64,000 bases of DNA from Streptomyces sp. ML-6. Lineage in GTDB: Bacteria; Actinomycetota; Actinomycetes; Streptomycetales; Streptomycetaceae. Of this stretch, positions 6,753 through 15,356 are shown in pieces. Under the pieces are notes generated by a model that was not told the origin of the DNA, searched no databases, and saw only the letters and a list, made by a program, of their open reading frames with translations. The position numbers and the translations under genes are program-made. The stretch is taken from positions 4,306,501 through 4,370,500 of the forward strand of contig NZ_JAOTIK010000001.1 of the NCBI RefSeq assembly GCF_030116705.1, in the 5' to 3' direction. Each line of letters begins with the position of its first letter. Positions within the stretch are counted from its first letter, which is position 1.

Positions 6753-9392
6753 ATGAGGCTGAGACATTTCGATGCGCCGACCAGGAGTCGGGTGCGAGGG
6801 CGTGGGCAGGGTCGGCTGGGGCGGTTGGCCGCGGGCGGGCTGGGAGTGCTGGCGTTGGTGGCCACCGGTCTGGGGCTGCCCGTTCAGACGGCCGCCGCGC
6901 AGCCCGCGGGCGTACCGCTGGTGGACGAGACGTTCACCGGGGCCGACGCCATCGCGGAGTTCGAGGCGTTCGGGCCCGCCTGTCTGACCGGTGCGCCCGA
7001 GGCCCCGGCGCCCGGCCCCGGCACCCACCCGCTCACCGGCTGCCCGGCCGGCGCGACCGGGCCCGTCCCGCCGAACGACGCCGCGCCGCACGGCTACCTC
7101 CGGCTGACCGACGCGTCCAACGACCAGTCCGCCGCGGTGCTCTACAACCACGCACTCCCGGCGAACCAGGGGCTGGTCACGACCTTCGACCAGTGGCAGT
7201 ACGGCGGGACGACCAACCCTCCGGCCGACGGCATCTCGTTCTTCCTCATCGACGGCGCCGCCTCGCTGACCGCGCCCGGGGCCTTCGGCGGCAGCCTCGG
7301 CTACGCCCAGAAGCTCCCGGACGACAACCCGGACGCGACCTTCCTGCCCGGGGTCAACAGCGGTTACGTGGGCGTCGGCCTGGACGTCCTCGGCAACTAC
7401 TTCGGCGACTGGGAGCACCGCGGCAACGGCTGCGCCACCCGCTCCCCGGCCGGTACGGCCTTCCGCGTCCCGGCGCCCGGCGCGAACATGGTGACGCTGC
7501 GCGGTCCGGGCGACGGCACCGAGGGCTACTGCTTCCTCGACGCGACGACCAGCAACTTCTCGACGACCGGGCCCTGGCCCTCCACGCTGCCGGGGCAGTT
7601 GCAGGGGCCGACCACCTCGATCCCGGCGGACGCCACGCCGCAGGAGGCCGAGGCGCTGCTGGAGCCCTCGCGCCGCACGGTGACCGTCGAGGTCTCCCCG
7701 GCACCGAACCCGGTGATCACGGTCTCGATCGACTTCCACGACGGCAACGGGACGCAGCAGGTGCTGTCCACCCCGGCGCCCCAACCGGTGCCCTCGACCT
7801 ACAAGTTCGGCTTCGCCGCGTCGACCGGGCTGTTCACCGACGTCCACCTCATCCGCAACCTCAGCGTCCATCCGGCCGCCGAACTGCCCCAGCTCAACCT
7901 GGTCAAGCAGATCCCCTCGGACCCGCCGCTGCCGACCCCGGTGACGCCGGGCACCGAGGTGCCCTACGAGTACGTGGTGACCAACAGCGGCAACGTCCCG
8001 CTGACGGACGTGAACGTGACCGACGACCGGGTCACCGGCATCACCTGCCCGAGGACCACGCTCGCCGTGGGCGAGACGATGACCTGCACCGGCAGCTACA
8101 CCGTCACCGAGGCGGACGGCGAGGCCGGTTCGATCACCAACACCGCCACCGCGCACGGGCTGTCCGGGGACGACCCGATCGACTCACCGCCCGACGACGT
8201 CACCCTGGAGACCCGGGCCGGGCCCGGCATCCGGCTGGAGAAGTCGGCCGACGACACCCGCGTGTACGAGGTCGGCGAGGAGGTGACGTACACCTACACC
8301 GTCACCAACACCGGTCCCGAGCAGCTGACGGACCTCTCGATCGCCGACGACCGGGTGACGACGGGTGTGACCTGCGGGGCGACCACGCTCGCCCCGGCCG
8401 GGCAGGCCGGTGACAGCACCACCTGCACCGGCACCTACACGATCGCCGACGCCGACGCCGAGCAGGGATCGGTCACCAACGTCGCCACCGCGCACGGGCG
8501 GTCCGGGGGCGCGCAGGTGCAGTCGGCGCCCGACGACGTGACCGTGCTGGTCGCCTCCGAACTGGGGCTGCGGCTGGAGAAATCGGCCGACGACACCCGG
8601 GTGTACCGTCCCGGCGACGAGGTGACGTACACCTACACCGTCACCAACACCGGCAACGCCACACTGACCGGCGTCGGCGTCACCGACGATCTCGTACCGG
8701 ACGTGACCTGCCGGGCGACGACGCTGGCCCCGGGGGCCTCCACCACCTGCACCGGCACCTACACCGTCACCGAGGCGGACGCCGCGCGGGGCACGGTCAT
8801 CAACGTGGCCGCCGCGCACGGGCGGTCCGGCTCCACCGAGGTGGTGTCGGAACCCGACGAGGTCATCCTGAGGGCCGGGACCGAGCCGGGGCTGCACCTG
8901 GTGAAGACGGTGGACGCCTCGCGCGTGTACCGGGTCGGCGACGAGGTGACGTACACGTACACCGTCACCAACACCGGTTCCCAGGAACTGACGGGGGTCT
9001 CGGTCACCGACGACCGGGTGACGACGGGCGTGACCTGCGGGGCGACCACGCTCGCCCCGGCCGGGCAGGCCGGTGACAGCACCACCTGCACCGGCACCTA
9101 CACGATCACGGCCGCCGACGCCCGGCGCGGCGAGGTGACCAACCTCGCGGTGGCCACGGCCGAGAACGGGACCGTCCGGTCGAACGAGGACCGGGCCCGC
9201 GTCACCGTCGGGAAGAAACCGTGCGAGGGCAAGCACTGCAAGCCCAAGCCGGACCCGAAGCCGAAGCCGTGCCCCGACAAGCCCGGTAAACCGGGTAAGC
9301 CGAGCAAGCCCGGCAAGCACCACAAGGGCAGCGAGCACTGCAAGCCCGAGCCGAAGCCGTGCCACGGCAAGGATCTCTGCCACGTGAAGTGA
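6753..9392 (+). CDS. Large secreted lectin-like protein with four DUF11 repeats and basic tail
   Basis: This 879-residue protein has a signal peptide (residues about 1-50, ending near QTAAAQPA) and an N-terminal L-type-lectin-like region (about 50-370; DGISFFLIDGA, GVGLDVLGNY). Four DUF11 Ig-like repeats follow (about 380-815; each with YEYVVTNSGN/YTYTVTNTG and a TCTGTYT strand). It ends in a Lys/Pro/Cys-rich tail (about 820-879). There is no LPXTG sorting motif and no C-terminal membrane helix, so the basic tail may bind the wall electrostatically. Repeats 2 and 4 share almost identical DNA. The ATG has no ribosome site but a TACCTT box ends 7 bases before it, which suggests a leaderless mRNA. 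It is probably an extracellular adhesin or sugar-binding surface protein; function is inferred. Confidence 0.8.
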   Translation: MRLRHFDAPTRSRVRGRGQGRLGRLAAGGLGVLALVATGLGLPVQTAAAQPAGVPLVDETFTGADAIAEFEAFGPACLTGAPEAPAPGPGTHPLTGCPAGATGPVPPNDAAPHGYLRLTDASNDQSAAVLYNHALPANQGLVTTFDQWQYGGTTNPPADGISFFLIDGAASLTAPGAFGGSLGYAQKLPDDNPDATFLPGVNSGYVGVGLDVLGNYFGDWEHRGNGCATRSPAGTAFRVPAPGANMVTLRGPGDGTEGYCFLDATTSNFSTTGPWPSTLPGQLQGPTTSIPADATPQEAEALLEPSRRTVTVEVSPAPNPVITVSIDFHDGNGTQQVLSTPAPQPVPSTYKFGFAASTGLFTDVHLIRNLSVHPAAELPQLNLVKQIPSDPPLPTPVTPGTEVPYEYVVTNSGNVPLTDVNVTDDRVTGITCPRTTLAVGETMTCTGSYTVTEADGEAGSITNTATAHGLSGDDPIDSPPDDVTLETRAGPGIRLEKSADDTRVYEVGEEVTYTYTVTNTGPEQLTDLSIADDRVTTGVTCGATTLAPAGQAGDSTTCTGTYTIADADAEQGSVTNVATAHGRSGGAQVQSAPDDVTVLVASELGLRLEKSADDTRVYRPGDEVTYTYTVTNTGNATLTGVGVTDDLVPDVTCRATTLAPGASTTCTGTYTVTEADAARGTVINVAAAHGRSGSTEVVSEPDEVILRAGTEPGLHLVKTVDASRVYRVGDEVTYTYTVTNTGSQELTGVSVTDDRVTTGVTCGATTLAPAGQAGDSTTCTGTYTITAADARRGEVTNLAVATAENGTVRSNEDRARVTVGKKPCEGKHCKPKPDPKPKPCPDKPGKPGKPSKPGKHHKGSEHCKPEPKPCHGKDLCHVK
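8344..9107 (+). repeat. 101-bp near-identical repeat pair inside the DUF11 gene
   Basis: Bases 8344-8444 and 9007-9107 differ at a single position (8366 T versus 9029 C), while flanking repeat DNA has diverged. This looks like recent gene conversion between DUF11 units 2 and 4. Confidence 0.85.
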
Positions 9393-9421
9393 CGCGCCCG
9401 CACCGGGCCGGCCGAACGCGT

Positions 9422-9458
9422 CGTGGGCCCCGCCACCACCCCGGTGGCGGGGCCCACG
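9422..9458. terminator. Bidirectional hairpin between convergent genes
   Basis: Perfect 16-base arms 9422-9437 and 9443-9458 enclose loop ACCCC. It lies midway between the DUF11 gene and the convergent FAD oxidoreductase, so it can serve both. Confidence 0.85.
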
Positions 9459-9472
9459 CGTCGTTCCGGTCG

Positions 9473-10873
9473 TCAGTGCCGCCCGGCCAGCCGGTCCGCG
9501 AGCTTCGCGACCGGGTCCGTGCCGGCCCGCGGCGAGGTGAGTTCGCGGCGGTCGGCGGAGCGGTAGGCGGCGTACATCCCGTGGACGCCGATCCAGCGGA
9601 AGGGCTCCGGCTCCCAGCGGCGGACCTTGTGGCCGACCCAGGGCAGTTCGGTCAGTTCGGTGGGGCCGCTCTGGCCGGAGTCCTGCTGGATCAGGTCGCG
9701 CAGGGTGCGGGCGGCGAGATTGGCGGTGGCGACGCCGGAGCCCACGTACCCGCCCGCCCAGCCGAGGCCGGTGGAGCGGTCGAGGGTGACGGTGGCGCAC
9801 CAGTCGCGGGGGACGCCGAGCACCCCCGACCAGGCGTGGTCGATGCGGGCGCCCGCGGTGGTGGGGAAGAGCCGGACGAGGATCTCGCGCAGCGCCTCGA
9901 CGGTCGCGGGCCGGGTGCGGCCGTCGTTGTCGGTGGCCGAGCCGAAGCGGTACGGGACGCCCCGGCCGCCGAGCGCGATCCGGTCGTCCGCGGTGCGCTG
10001 GGCGTACATGTAGGCGTGCGCCATGTCGCCGAGGGTCTCGCGGCCGTCCCAGCCGATGGTGTCCCAGACGGACTGCGGCAGCGGCTCGGTCACGATCATC
10101 GAGGAGTTCATGGGGAGCCAGGTGCGCCGCTGGCCCTTGAGGCTCGCGGTGAAGCCCTCGGTGCAGCGCAGGACGTACGGGGCGCGAACGGTGCCGTACG
10201 GGGTGTGGGCGTGCTTGGGCCTGATCTCGGTGACGGGCGTCGACTCGTGGATGGTCACGCCGAGCGCCTCGACGGTCGCGGCGAGGCCCTTGACGAGCTT
10301 GACCGGGTGCAGCCGGGCGCCGTGCGGGGTCCAGGTGGAGCCGACGGCCCCGGTGACGTTGACGCGTTCGCAGGTCTCGCGGGCGCCGCGCAGGACGCGG
10401 TCCGTCTCGCCGAAGGCGATCTCCACCGAGTGGAAGTCCTTGAGCCTGGCCAACTGAGCGGGCGTGTAGGCGACTTCGAGGACCCCGCCCCGGTGGATGT
10501 CGGCGTCGATGCCCTCCTCGGCGGCCACCCGCACGACCTCGTCGACGGTCTCGTTCATCGCCTGCTGGAGGCGGACGGCGGCCTCGTGGCCGTGGAGCTT
10601 CGCATAGCGGTCGCGGCCCGCGATGCCGTTGTAGAGCCAGCCGCCGTTGCGTCCGGAGGCGCCGTATCCGCAGAACCTGGCTTCCAGGATGGTGATGTTG
10701 AGGAAGGGGACGGCCTTCTTGAGGTAGTAGGCGGTCCACAGCCCGGTGTATCCGCCCCCGACGATGCAGACGTCGGCGGTGGTGTCGCCGGGCAGGGGCT
10801 CCCGGGCGGGGGGAGTGCCCTGGTCCGCGTACCAGAACGATATGCCGCCGTTGACGGTGCTGACGGTGCTCAT
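9473..10873 (-). CDS. FAD-dependent oxidoreductase, DAO family (PuuB-like amine oxidase?)
   Basis: This 466-residue DAO-family flavoprotein has the ADP-binding motif VCIVGGGYTGLWTAYYL near residue 36 and the ASGRNGGW segment typical of the gamma-glutamylputrescine oxidase/glycine oxidase group. A C-terminal GLGWAGGYVGSGV motif completes the FAD site. Such enzymes oxidise amines with O2, giving an aldehyde or imine and H2O2. Substrate cannot be assigned. The neighbouring SSAT-like acetyltransferase and the AruI-like decarboxylase point to polyamine or guanidino compounds, which is inference. A direct repeat TCCGGTGTGACGCCG occurs twice just upstream (10887-10917), a possible regulator site. 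Confidence 0.8.
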   Translation of the reverse strand: MSTVSTVNGGISFWYADQGTPPAREPLPGDTTADVCIVGGGYTGLWTAYYLKKAVPFLNITILEARFCGYGASGRNGGWLYNGIAGRDRYAKLHGHEAAVRLQQAMNETVDEVVRVAAEEGIDADIHRGGVLEVAYTPAQLARLKDFHSVEIAFGETDRVLRGARETCERVNVTGAVGSTWTPHGARLHPVKLVKGLAATVEALGVTIHESTPVTEIRPKHAHTPYGTVRAPYVLRCTEGFTASLKGQRRTWLPMNSSMIVTEPLPQSVWDTIGWDGRETLGDMAHAYMYAQRTADDRIALGGRGVPYRFGSATDNDGRTRPATVEALREILVRLFPTTAGARIDHAWSGVLGVPRDWCATVTLDRSTGLGWAGGYVGSGVATANLAARTLRDLIQQDSGQSGPTELTELPWVGHKVRRWEPEPFRWIGVHGMYAAYRSADRRELTSPRAGTDPVAKLADRLAGRH

Positions 10874-11066
10874 GCTGCCCCTGGTTTGTCCGGTGTGACG
10901 CCGTCCGGTGTGACGCCGCGGCGTGGTGAAGGGTGTGTGCTCTCCGGGCGGGACGTTACTGCGCCGAGGGGGCTCTCGTCCCGGTCCGGGCTGTCTGCGG
11001 TCGTCACCAGGTCCGGCCCTCGGGACGGGGCGGACCGGAACAGACGTTCCCGTTTACCCTGCCCCC

Positions 11067-11540
11067 ATGATTCGTACCGCCACCCCTGCCGACGTCCCCG
11101 TCATCCACGCCATGGTCCGTGAGCTGGCCGAATACGAGAAGGCCCTGGACGAGGTGAGGGCCACCGAGGAGCAACTGCACGAGGCGCTGTTCGGCGAGCG
11201 GCCCGCCGCGTACGCGCACATCGCCGAGGACGACGACGGCGAGGCGGTCGGCTTCGCGCTGTGGTTCCTGAACTTCTCCACCTGGCGCGGGGTGCACGGC
11301 ATCTACCTGGAGGACCTGTACGTACGCCCGGAGCGGCGCGGCGGCGGGCACGGGAAGGCGCTGCTGACGGAGCTGGCCCGGATCTGCGTGGAGCGCGGCT
11401 ACCAGCGTCTGGAGTGGTCGGTCCTGGACTGGAACGCCCCGTCCATCGCGTTCTACGAGTCGCTGGGCGCCCGGCCGCAGGACGAGTGGACGGTGTACCG
11501 GCTGACGGACGGGGCGCTGGCCGGACTCGGCGGGCGGTGA
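11067..11540 (+). CDS. GNAT acetyltransferase, SSAT (diamine N-acetyltransferase)-like
   Basis: This 157-residue single GNAT domain has the acetyl-CoA loop RPERRGGGHGKALL near residue 90. It resembles spermidine/spermine N1-acetyltransferase in its N-terminal VRELAEYEKALDEV, in GIYLEDLYVRPE and in WNAPSIAFYESLGA. It would acetylate di- or polyamines with acetyl-CoA in the cytosol. The ATG lacks a ribosome site; TACCCT ends 6 bases upstream, as in leaderless transcripts. It diverges from the FAD amine oxidase-like gene. GNAT substrates are hard to predict, so the diamine assignment is moderate. Confidence 0.75.
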   Translation: MIRTATPADVPVIHAMVRELAEYEKALDEVRATEEQLHEALFGERPAAYAHIAEDDDGEAVGFALWFLNFSTWRGVHGIYLEDLYVRPERRGGGHGKALLTELARICVERGYQRLEWSVLDWNAPSIAFYESLGARPQDEWTVYRLTDGALAGLGGR

Positions 11541-11643
11541 GCCGGGACGGCCCGCCCCCCGACGGGCCGTCCCGGGGTCTGGAGCACCCGGCTTCGCCGT
11601 TCGCAGGTCCGTGCGGATCCGCGGCGGCCTGGTCGGGGCCGGG

Positions 11644-12849
11644 CTACCCCGCCGTCGCGGTGCGACGGGTGCGGCCGGTGCGGGGGCGGTGGGTCTCCGT
11701 CGCCCCGGTGGCGAGCAGGGCCGCCTCCAGGCCGCTGTTGAACGACACCTCGCTGAGCAGGCCGGGCGCCGCGACCTGGTCGCCCGCGAGGTAGATGCCG
11801 TCGCCGCGGTCGATGGCGGGCCGGTCGCGCCAGGTGGTGCCGGGCCGGTCGACCGCGCCGGTGCGGCCGGACGAGGTGGCCTCGCGCCGCCACTCGACGC
11901 GCTCCCGCCAGCCGGGGAAGCCGAGGTCGAGGACCTCCTCGGCCCGCGCGATGCCCAGGGACCGGGGTTCCTCCGGGGCGAGGGGGAACTGTCCCTGGAC
12001 GAGCTGCTGCCCGGCGGGCGCGAGGGTGCGGTCCTGGGCGCTGAAGCGCTCGATCCAGCCGGGGGCGTCCAGGTCGGACACGGCGAACGCGTCGCCGCGC
12101 CGGGTGCGCAGGGCCAGGTCGATCAGGGCGGTCCTGCCGCTGTCCCAGACCAGCGAGGAGTCACCGAGCAGGCCGCGGGCCGAGTCGAGGGAGGTGGCGA
12201 CGACCACCGGACCCTGCCGGCTCAGGTCGGCGAGGCCGGCGGCGTCGACGCGGGACGCCGTCTCGACCCGGACGCCGAGGTTCCAGGCGCGGGCCGCCAT
12301 CCGGTCGATGACCTGGGCCCAGCCGCCGACGGGGTAGCGGGCCTCGGGCGGCAGCACGGCGGCGCGGTGCAGCCGCTCCTGGACGAACGCGGCGGAGAGC
12401 GCGCCGGGGTCGTGGTGGAAGAGCGCCACGGCGGCGTAGTGCGAGGCCGTGCGGGCGGCCTCCTCGCCGACCTGCCCGGTCGCCCAGGTGCGGAAGTCGA
12501 CGTCGACGGGGGCGTGTTTCGCGCCCCGGCGGGCGAGCCGGAGGAGGGCGAGCGGCGGGACGCGGCGCAGGGCGCCCCCGAGCCGGAAACGGAGCCTGGC
12601 GCCTTCGAGGGGCGGCACGCCGACGACGGCGCCGAGGAGCCCCCGCCGTTCGAGCCAGGCCCAGTGCGGACCGCGGGAGTAGAGGGCGTGCGGCCCCTCG
12701 TTGGTGAGGTACCTGCCCTCGGCGGTCCTGGCCCGTCCGCCGGGGGTGTGGTGGGCCTCGTGGAGGGTCACCCGGACGCCGGACTCGGCGGCGGTGATCG
12801 CCGCGGTGAACCCGGCGAGGCCGCCGCCGATGATGTGGATGCGCTGCAT
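11644..12849 (-). CDS. FAD-dependent oxidoreductase, phytoene desaturase-like
   Basis: This 401-residue flavoprotein starts with the dinucleotide motif MQRIHIIGGGLAGFTAAI, followed by HEAHHTPGGRARTAE, the second FAD motif of the amine oxidase/phytoene desaturase class. A C-terminal GIYLAGDQVAAPGLLSEVSFNSG closes the FAD site. No carotenoid or biosynthetic genes adjoin it, so the substrate is unknown. GGAGAAGGAG precedes the ATG. It diverges from the pentapeptide-repeat gene. Confidence 0.8.
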   Translation of the reverse strand: MQRIHIIGGGLAGFTAAITAAESGVRVTLHEAHHTPGGRARTAEGRYLTNEGPHALYSRGPHWAWLERRGLLGAVVGVPPLEGARLRFRLGGALRRVPPLALLRLARRGAKHAPVDVDFRTWATGQVGEEAARTASHYAAVALFHHDPGALSAAFVQERLHRAAVLPPEARYPVGGWAQVIDRMAARAWNLGVRVETASRVDAAGLADLSRQGPVVVATSLDSARGLLGDSSLVWDSGRTALIDLALRTRRGDAFAVSDLDAPGWIERFSAQDRTLAPAGQQLVQGQFPLAPEEPRSLGIARAEEVLDLGFPGWRERVEWRREATSSGRTGAVDRPGTTWRDRPAIDRGDGIYLAGDQVAAPGLLSEVSFNSGLEAALLATGATETHRPRTGRTRRTATAG

Positions 12850-12965
12850 CTCCCGGTCTCCTTCTCCTTTGCTGGAGCGTGCTGCCGCCCCCTGGACGGT
12901 TCGCGGGGCGCGGTTCGTGACATCGGGGCGGGGGCGTTGTCAGTGGTGTGGGTCACGATGGGGGC

Positions 12966-13643
12966 ATGGCACGCAGCAGCAGGAAGACGGACACCCTCGC
13001 GACGGCGCGGCGGCCGCAGGTGCGGCTGCCGCCGCTCGTCCCGTACGGCGGCGCGGGACTGGAGCCGGACGGCGACTACGACGGGGTGCGGTTCGAGGGG
13101 ACGGACCTCGCGGACGGCTCGGGCCCCGGGGCCCGGTTCATGGACTGCGCGCTGGACGGCTGCGTGCTGGACCGCACGGAGCTGGGCAGGGCCCGGTTCA
13201 TCGACTCGGTGCTGACGGGCGTACGGGGCGTGGGCACCGACCTCGCGGGGGCGTCGCTGCGCGACGTGGAGGTGGTGGACGCGCGGCTGGGCGGGGTGCA
13301 GCTGCACGGCGCGGTGCTGGAGCGGGTGCTCGTGCGCGGCGGGAAGATCGACTACCTGAATCTGCGGAAGGCGCGGCTCAAGGACGTGGTGTTCGAGGGC
13401 TGTGTGCTCTCCGAGCCGGACTTCGGGGACGCGCAGCTGACGCGGGTGGAGTTCCGCGACTGCGTGCTGAGACGGGTCGACTTCAGCTCCGTGCGGATGG
13501 ACGCGGTGGACCTGCGCGCGGTCGCGGAGCTGGACATCGCGCGCGGGGTGGAGCGGCTGTCGGGCGCGGTGATCAGCCCGGTCCAGCTGATGGAACTGGC
13601 ACCCGCGTTCGCGGCGCAGATCGGGGTGCGGGTGGAGACGTAA
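12966..13643 (+). CDS. Pentapeptide-repeat protein
   Basis: This 225-residue protein carries A(D/N)LXX-type repeats from about residue 35 to 205 (GVRFEGTDLADGS, ARFMDCALDGCVLDRTEL, DLAGASLRDVEV, DAVDLRAV). They fold as a right-handed quadrilateral beta-helix. There is no signal peptide, so it is cytosolic. Relatives range from DNA-mimic gyrase protectors to proteins of unknown role; nothing here decides between them. The ATG chosen follows GATGGGGGC; a GTG six codons upstream is possible. Confidence 0.8.
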   Translation: MARSSRKTDTLATARRPQVRLPPLVPYGGAGLEPDGDYDGVRFEGTDLADGSGPGARFMDCALDGCVLDRTELGRARFIDSVLTGVRGVGTDLAGASLRDVEVVDARLGGVQLHGAVLERVLVRGGKIDYLNLRKARLKDVVFEGCVLSEPDFGDAQLTRVEFRDCVLRRVDFSSVRMDAVDLRAVAELDIARGVERLSGAVISPVQLMELAPAFAAQIGVRVET

Positions 13644-13679
13644 TGACCATGCCATGACCACGGACCGGGCGGGGGCCTG

Positions 13680-13812
13680 CGCGGGCTGGGCTGGGATGGA
13701 CGGGACTGCGGTACGGGTACGGGCCCGGCCCGGCGCCCGGGTACGGGGCCCGCGGGGGTACGAGCCCGGCGGGGCACGGCGGTCGGCGCCCGGGGTACGG
13801 GGGCCCGCGGGA
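13680..13812. repeat. GC-rich GGTACGGG/CCCGCGGG tract
   Basis: GGTACGGG, CGCCCGG and GGCCCGCGGG units recur between convergent genes. The tract can fold into several alternative hairpins and probably contributes to termination. No gene is seen. Confidence 0.5.
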
Positions 13813-14310
13813 TCAGATACGGGGGAAGCGGGCCTGGAGGTCCCAGATCACGGGGTTGTCGGCGAGCCCCTCGTGCATGTCGGAGAGGTCGGCGATCAGA
13901 TCGTGCAGGAAGTCGCGGGCTTCGCGGCGCAGCAGCGAGTGGCTGAAGGTGAGCGGGGGTTCGTCGCCGGGCATCCAGTCGGCCTCGATGTCCACCCAGC
14001 CGAAGCGGCGCTCGAAGAGCATCCGGTCGGACGACTCGGTGAAGTCCAGCTCGGCGAACTGCTGCCGGTGCGAGCGGTTGCCGCGCGGGTCCTGGTCGAT
14101 CTGCTCGACGATGTCGCACAGCGCCCACGCGAAGTCGAGCACCGGCACCCATCCCCAGGCCGTGGAGACCTCGCGGTCCTCCTTGGTGTCCGCGAGGTAG
14201 ACGTCCCCGGAGAACAGGTCGTGCCGCAGCGCGTGGACGTCCGCGCGGCGGTAGTCGGTCTGCGGCGGATCGGGGAAGCGCCGGGAGAGGGAGTAGCCGA
14301 TGTCGAGCAC
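13813..14310 (-). CDS. Conserved hypothetical protein
   Basis: This 165-residue cytosolic protein is rich in Trp, Asp and Phe (VSTAWGWVPVLDFAWALCDIVEQID, FGWVDIEADWMPGD, LRREARDFLHDLIADL). It has no signal peptide or membrane segment. I recognise no catalytic motif. Similar-looking proteins occur across Streptomyces, which suggests a real gene. The GTG start is the only reasonable one, without a clear ribosome site. Confidence 0.7.
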   Translation of the reverse strand: MLDIGYSLSRRFPDPPQTDYRRADVHALRHDLFSGDVYLADTKEDREVSTAWGWVPVLDFAWALCDIVEQIDQDPRGNRSHRQQFAELDFTESSDRMLFERRFGWVDIEADWMPGDEPPLTFSHSLLRREARDFLHDLIADLSDMHEGLADNPVIWDLQARFPRI

Positions 14311-14428
14311 GCTTCGATGGTGTCATGCCCGCAGGACCGTCAACGCCGGGGCGGGCCGGTGCGCTCGATCAGGTGAGAGATTGGGGAAACCCGAATTCTG
14401 CATATGACAGGCACATATCTTTCTGTGC

Positions 14429-15337
14429 ATGGTCAGTTCACCTCATGAAGCGCAGCATCGGATTTTCCAGGAGAATCCGACGCTGTTCACCAGCGCTTTC
14501 CGGGCGCTGGGTGTGCCTTTTCCGGAGCCGGTCGCCGTTTCCCTCATGGATACGGACCTGACCGAGCTGCGTCCCGTCGAGCGGCACGTCGACACGCTGT
14601 TGCGGATCGATGTCGTGGGTGGCAGCTGCTACTTACTGGCGATCGAGGCGCAGGGCAGGAAGGACCCGGAGAAGCGGAGCAGTTGGGCGTACTACCTCGC
14701 CCACTTGTACGCGAAGTTCCGTTACCCGCCGGTGCTGCTGGTGGTCTGCCGGGACAAGGCGACCGCCGAATGGGCGGCCGAGCCGATTCGCATCGGGCTG
14801 GAGAAGCACCCGAGCCTTGCCGTCTTCCCCCTGGTCCTGGGGCCGCACAACGTTCCCCCCGTGACGGACGCCGCGCGGGCCGCCGAGGACATCCCCATGG
14901 CGGTGTTCTCGGCGATCACACATGGTAACGATCGGGACATCGCTGTCATACTGGAAGCCCTCGCCCTGGCGCTCAGGGCCACGGACGCCGATGCCGCGGC
15001 GATCTTCGCCGAATTCACCGAGGCGGGGTTGGGTGACACCCCGGCCCGCGAGATCTGGAGGAATTTGATGAGCACGAGCCTCAGCCACTTCCGCGGCATC
15101 GTCGCCGAGAGTTTTCGCAACGAGGGACGCGAAGAGGGCCGGGAAGAAGGCCGGGAAGAAGGCATCGCGAAGGAGCGTTCCCTGAGCGTGCTGCGGATGC
15201 TGGACCGTCGGGGCGTGGCCGTGAGCGACGCCGTCCGGGAACGGATCGGCTCGTGCCGGGATCTGCGGACGCTCGACCTCTGGGTCGACCGGGCGTTCAC
15301 GGTGAAGACGACCGACGAACTCCTCGACGAGGGCTGA
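14429..15337 (+). CDS. Rpn/YhgA-like PD-(D/E)XK nuclease family protein with TTA codon
   Basis: This 302-residue protein has the fold seen in Rpn recombination-promoting nucleases: an acidic residue in VDTLLRIDV followed by the E-x-Q form of the PD-(D/E)XK core (LLAIEAQGRKD, near residue 74). The C-terminal third is a charged coiled segment with three GREE repeats, then a helical RIGSCRDLRTLDLWVDRAF segment like other family tails. Leu69 is encoded by TTA (14633-14635), so translation should depend on bldA. A TATCTT box ends 7 bases before the ATG and no ribosome site is seen, suggesting a leaderless mRNA. Upstream DNA is A/T-richer than its surroundings, compatible with acquisition by transfer. 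Confidence 0.75.
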   Translation: MVSSPHEAQHRIFQENPTLFTSAFRALGVPFPEPVAVSLMDTDLTELRPVERHVDTLLRIDVVGGSCYLLAIEAQGRKDPEKRSSWAYYLAHLYAKFRYPPVLLVVCRDKATAEWAAEPIRIGLEKHPSLAVFPLVLGPHNVPPVTDAARAAEDIPMAVFSAITHGNDRDIAVILEALALALRATDADAAAIFAEFTEAGLGDTPAREIWRNLMSTSLSHFRGIVAESFRNEGREEGREEGREEGIAKERSLSVLRMLDRRGVAVSDAVRERIGSCRDLRTLDLWVDRAFTVKTTDELLDEG

Positions 15338-15356
15338 CGGGGGCTGACGAGGGCCC

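Noticed and set aside
9473..10739. Long open frames opposite real genes, such as those antisense to the FAD oxidoreductase and the DUF11 gene
   Set aside because: High G+C leaves antisense frames open. Their translations are Arg/Pro/Gly-rich without domains, and the sense frames carry clear family motifs.
14429..15337. Transposase
   Set aside because: Rpn-type proteins are sometimes labelled transposases, but no terminal repeats or target duplications flank this gene.
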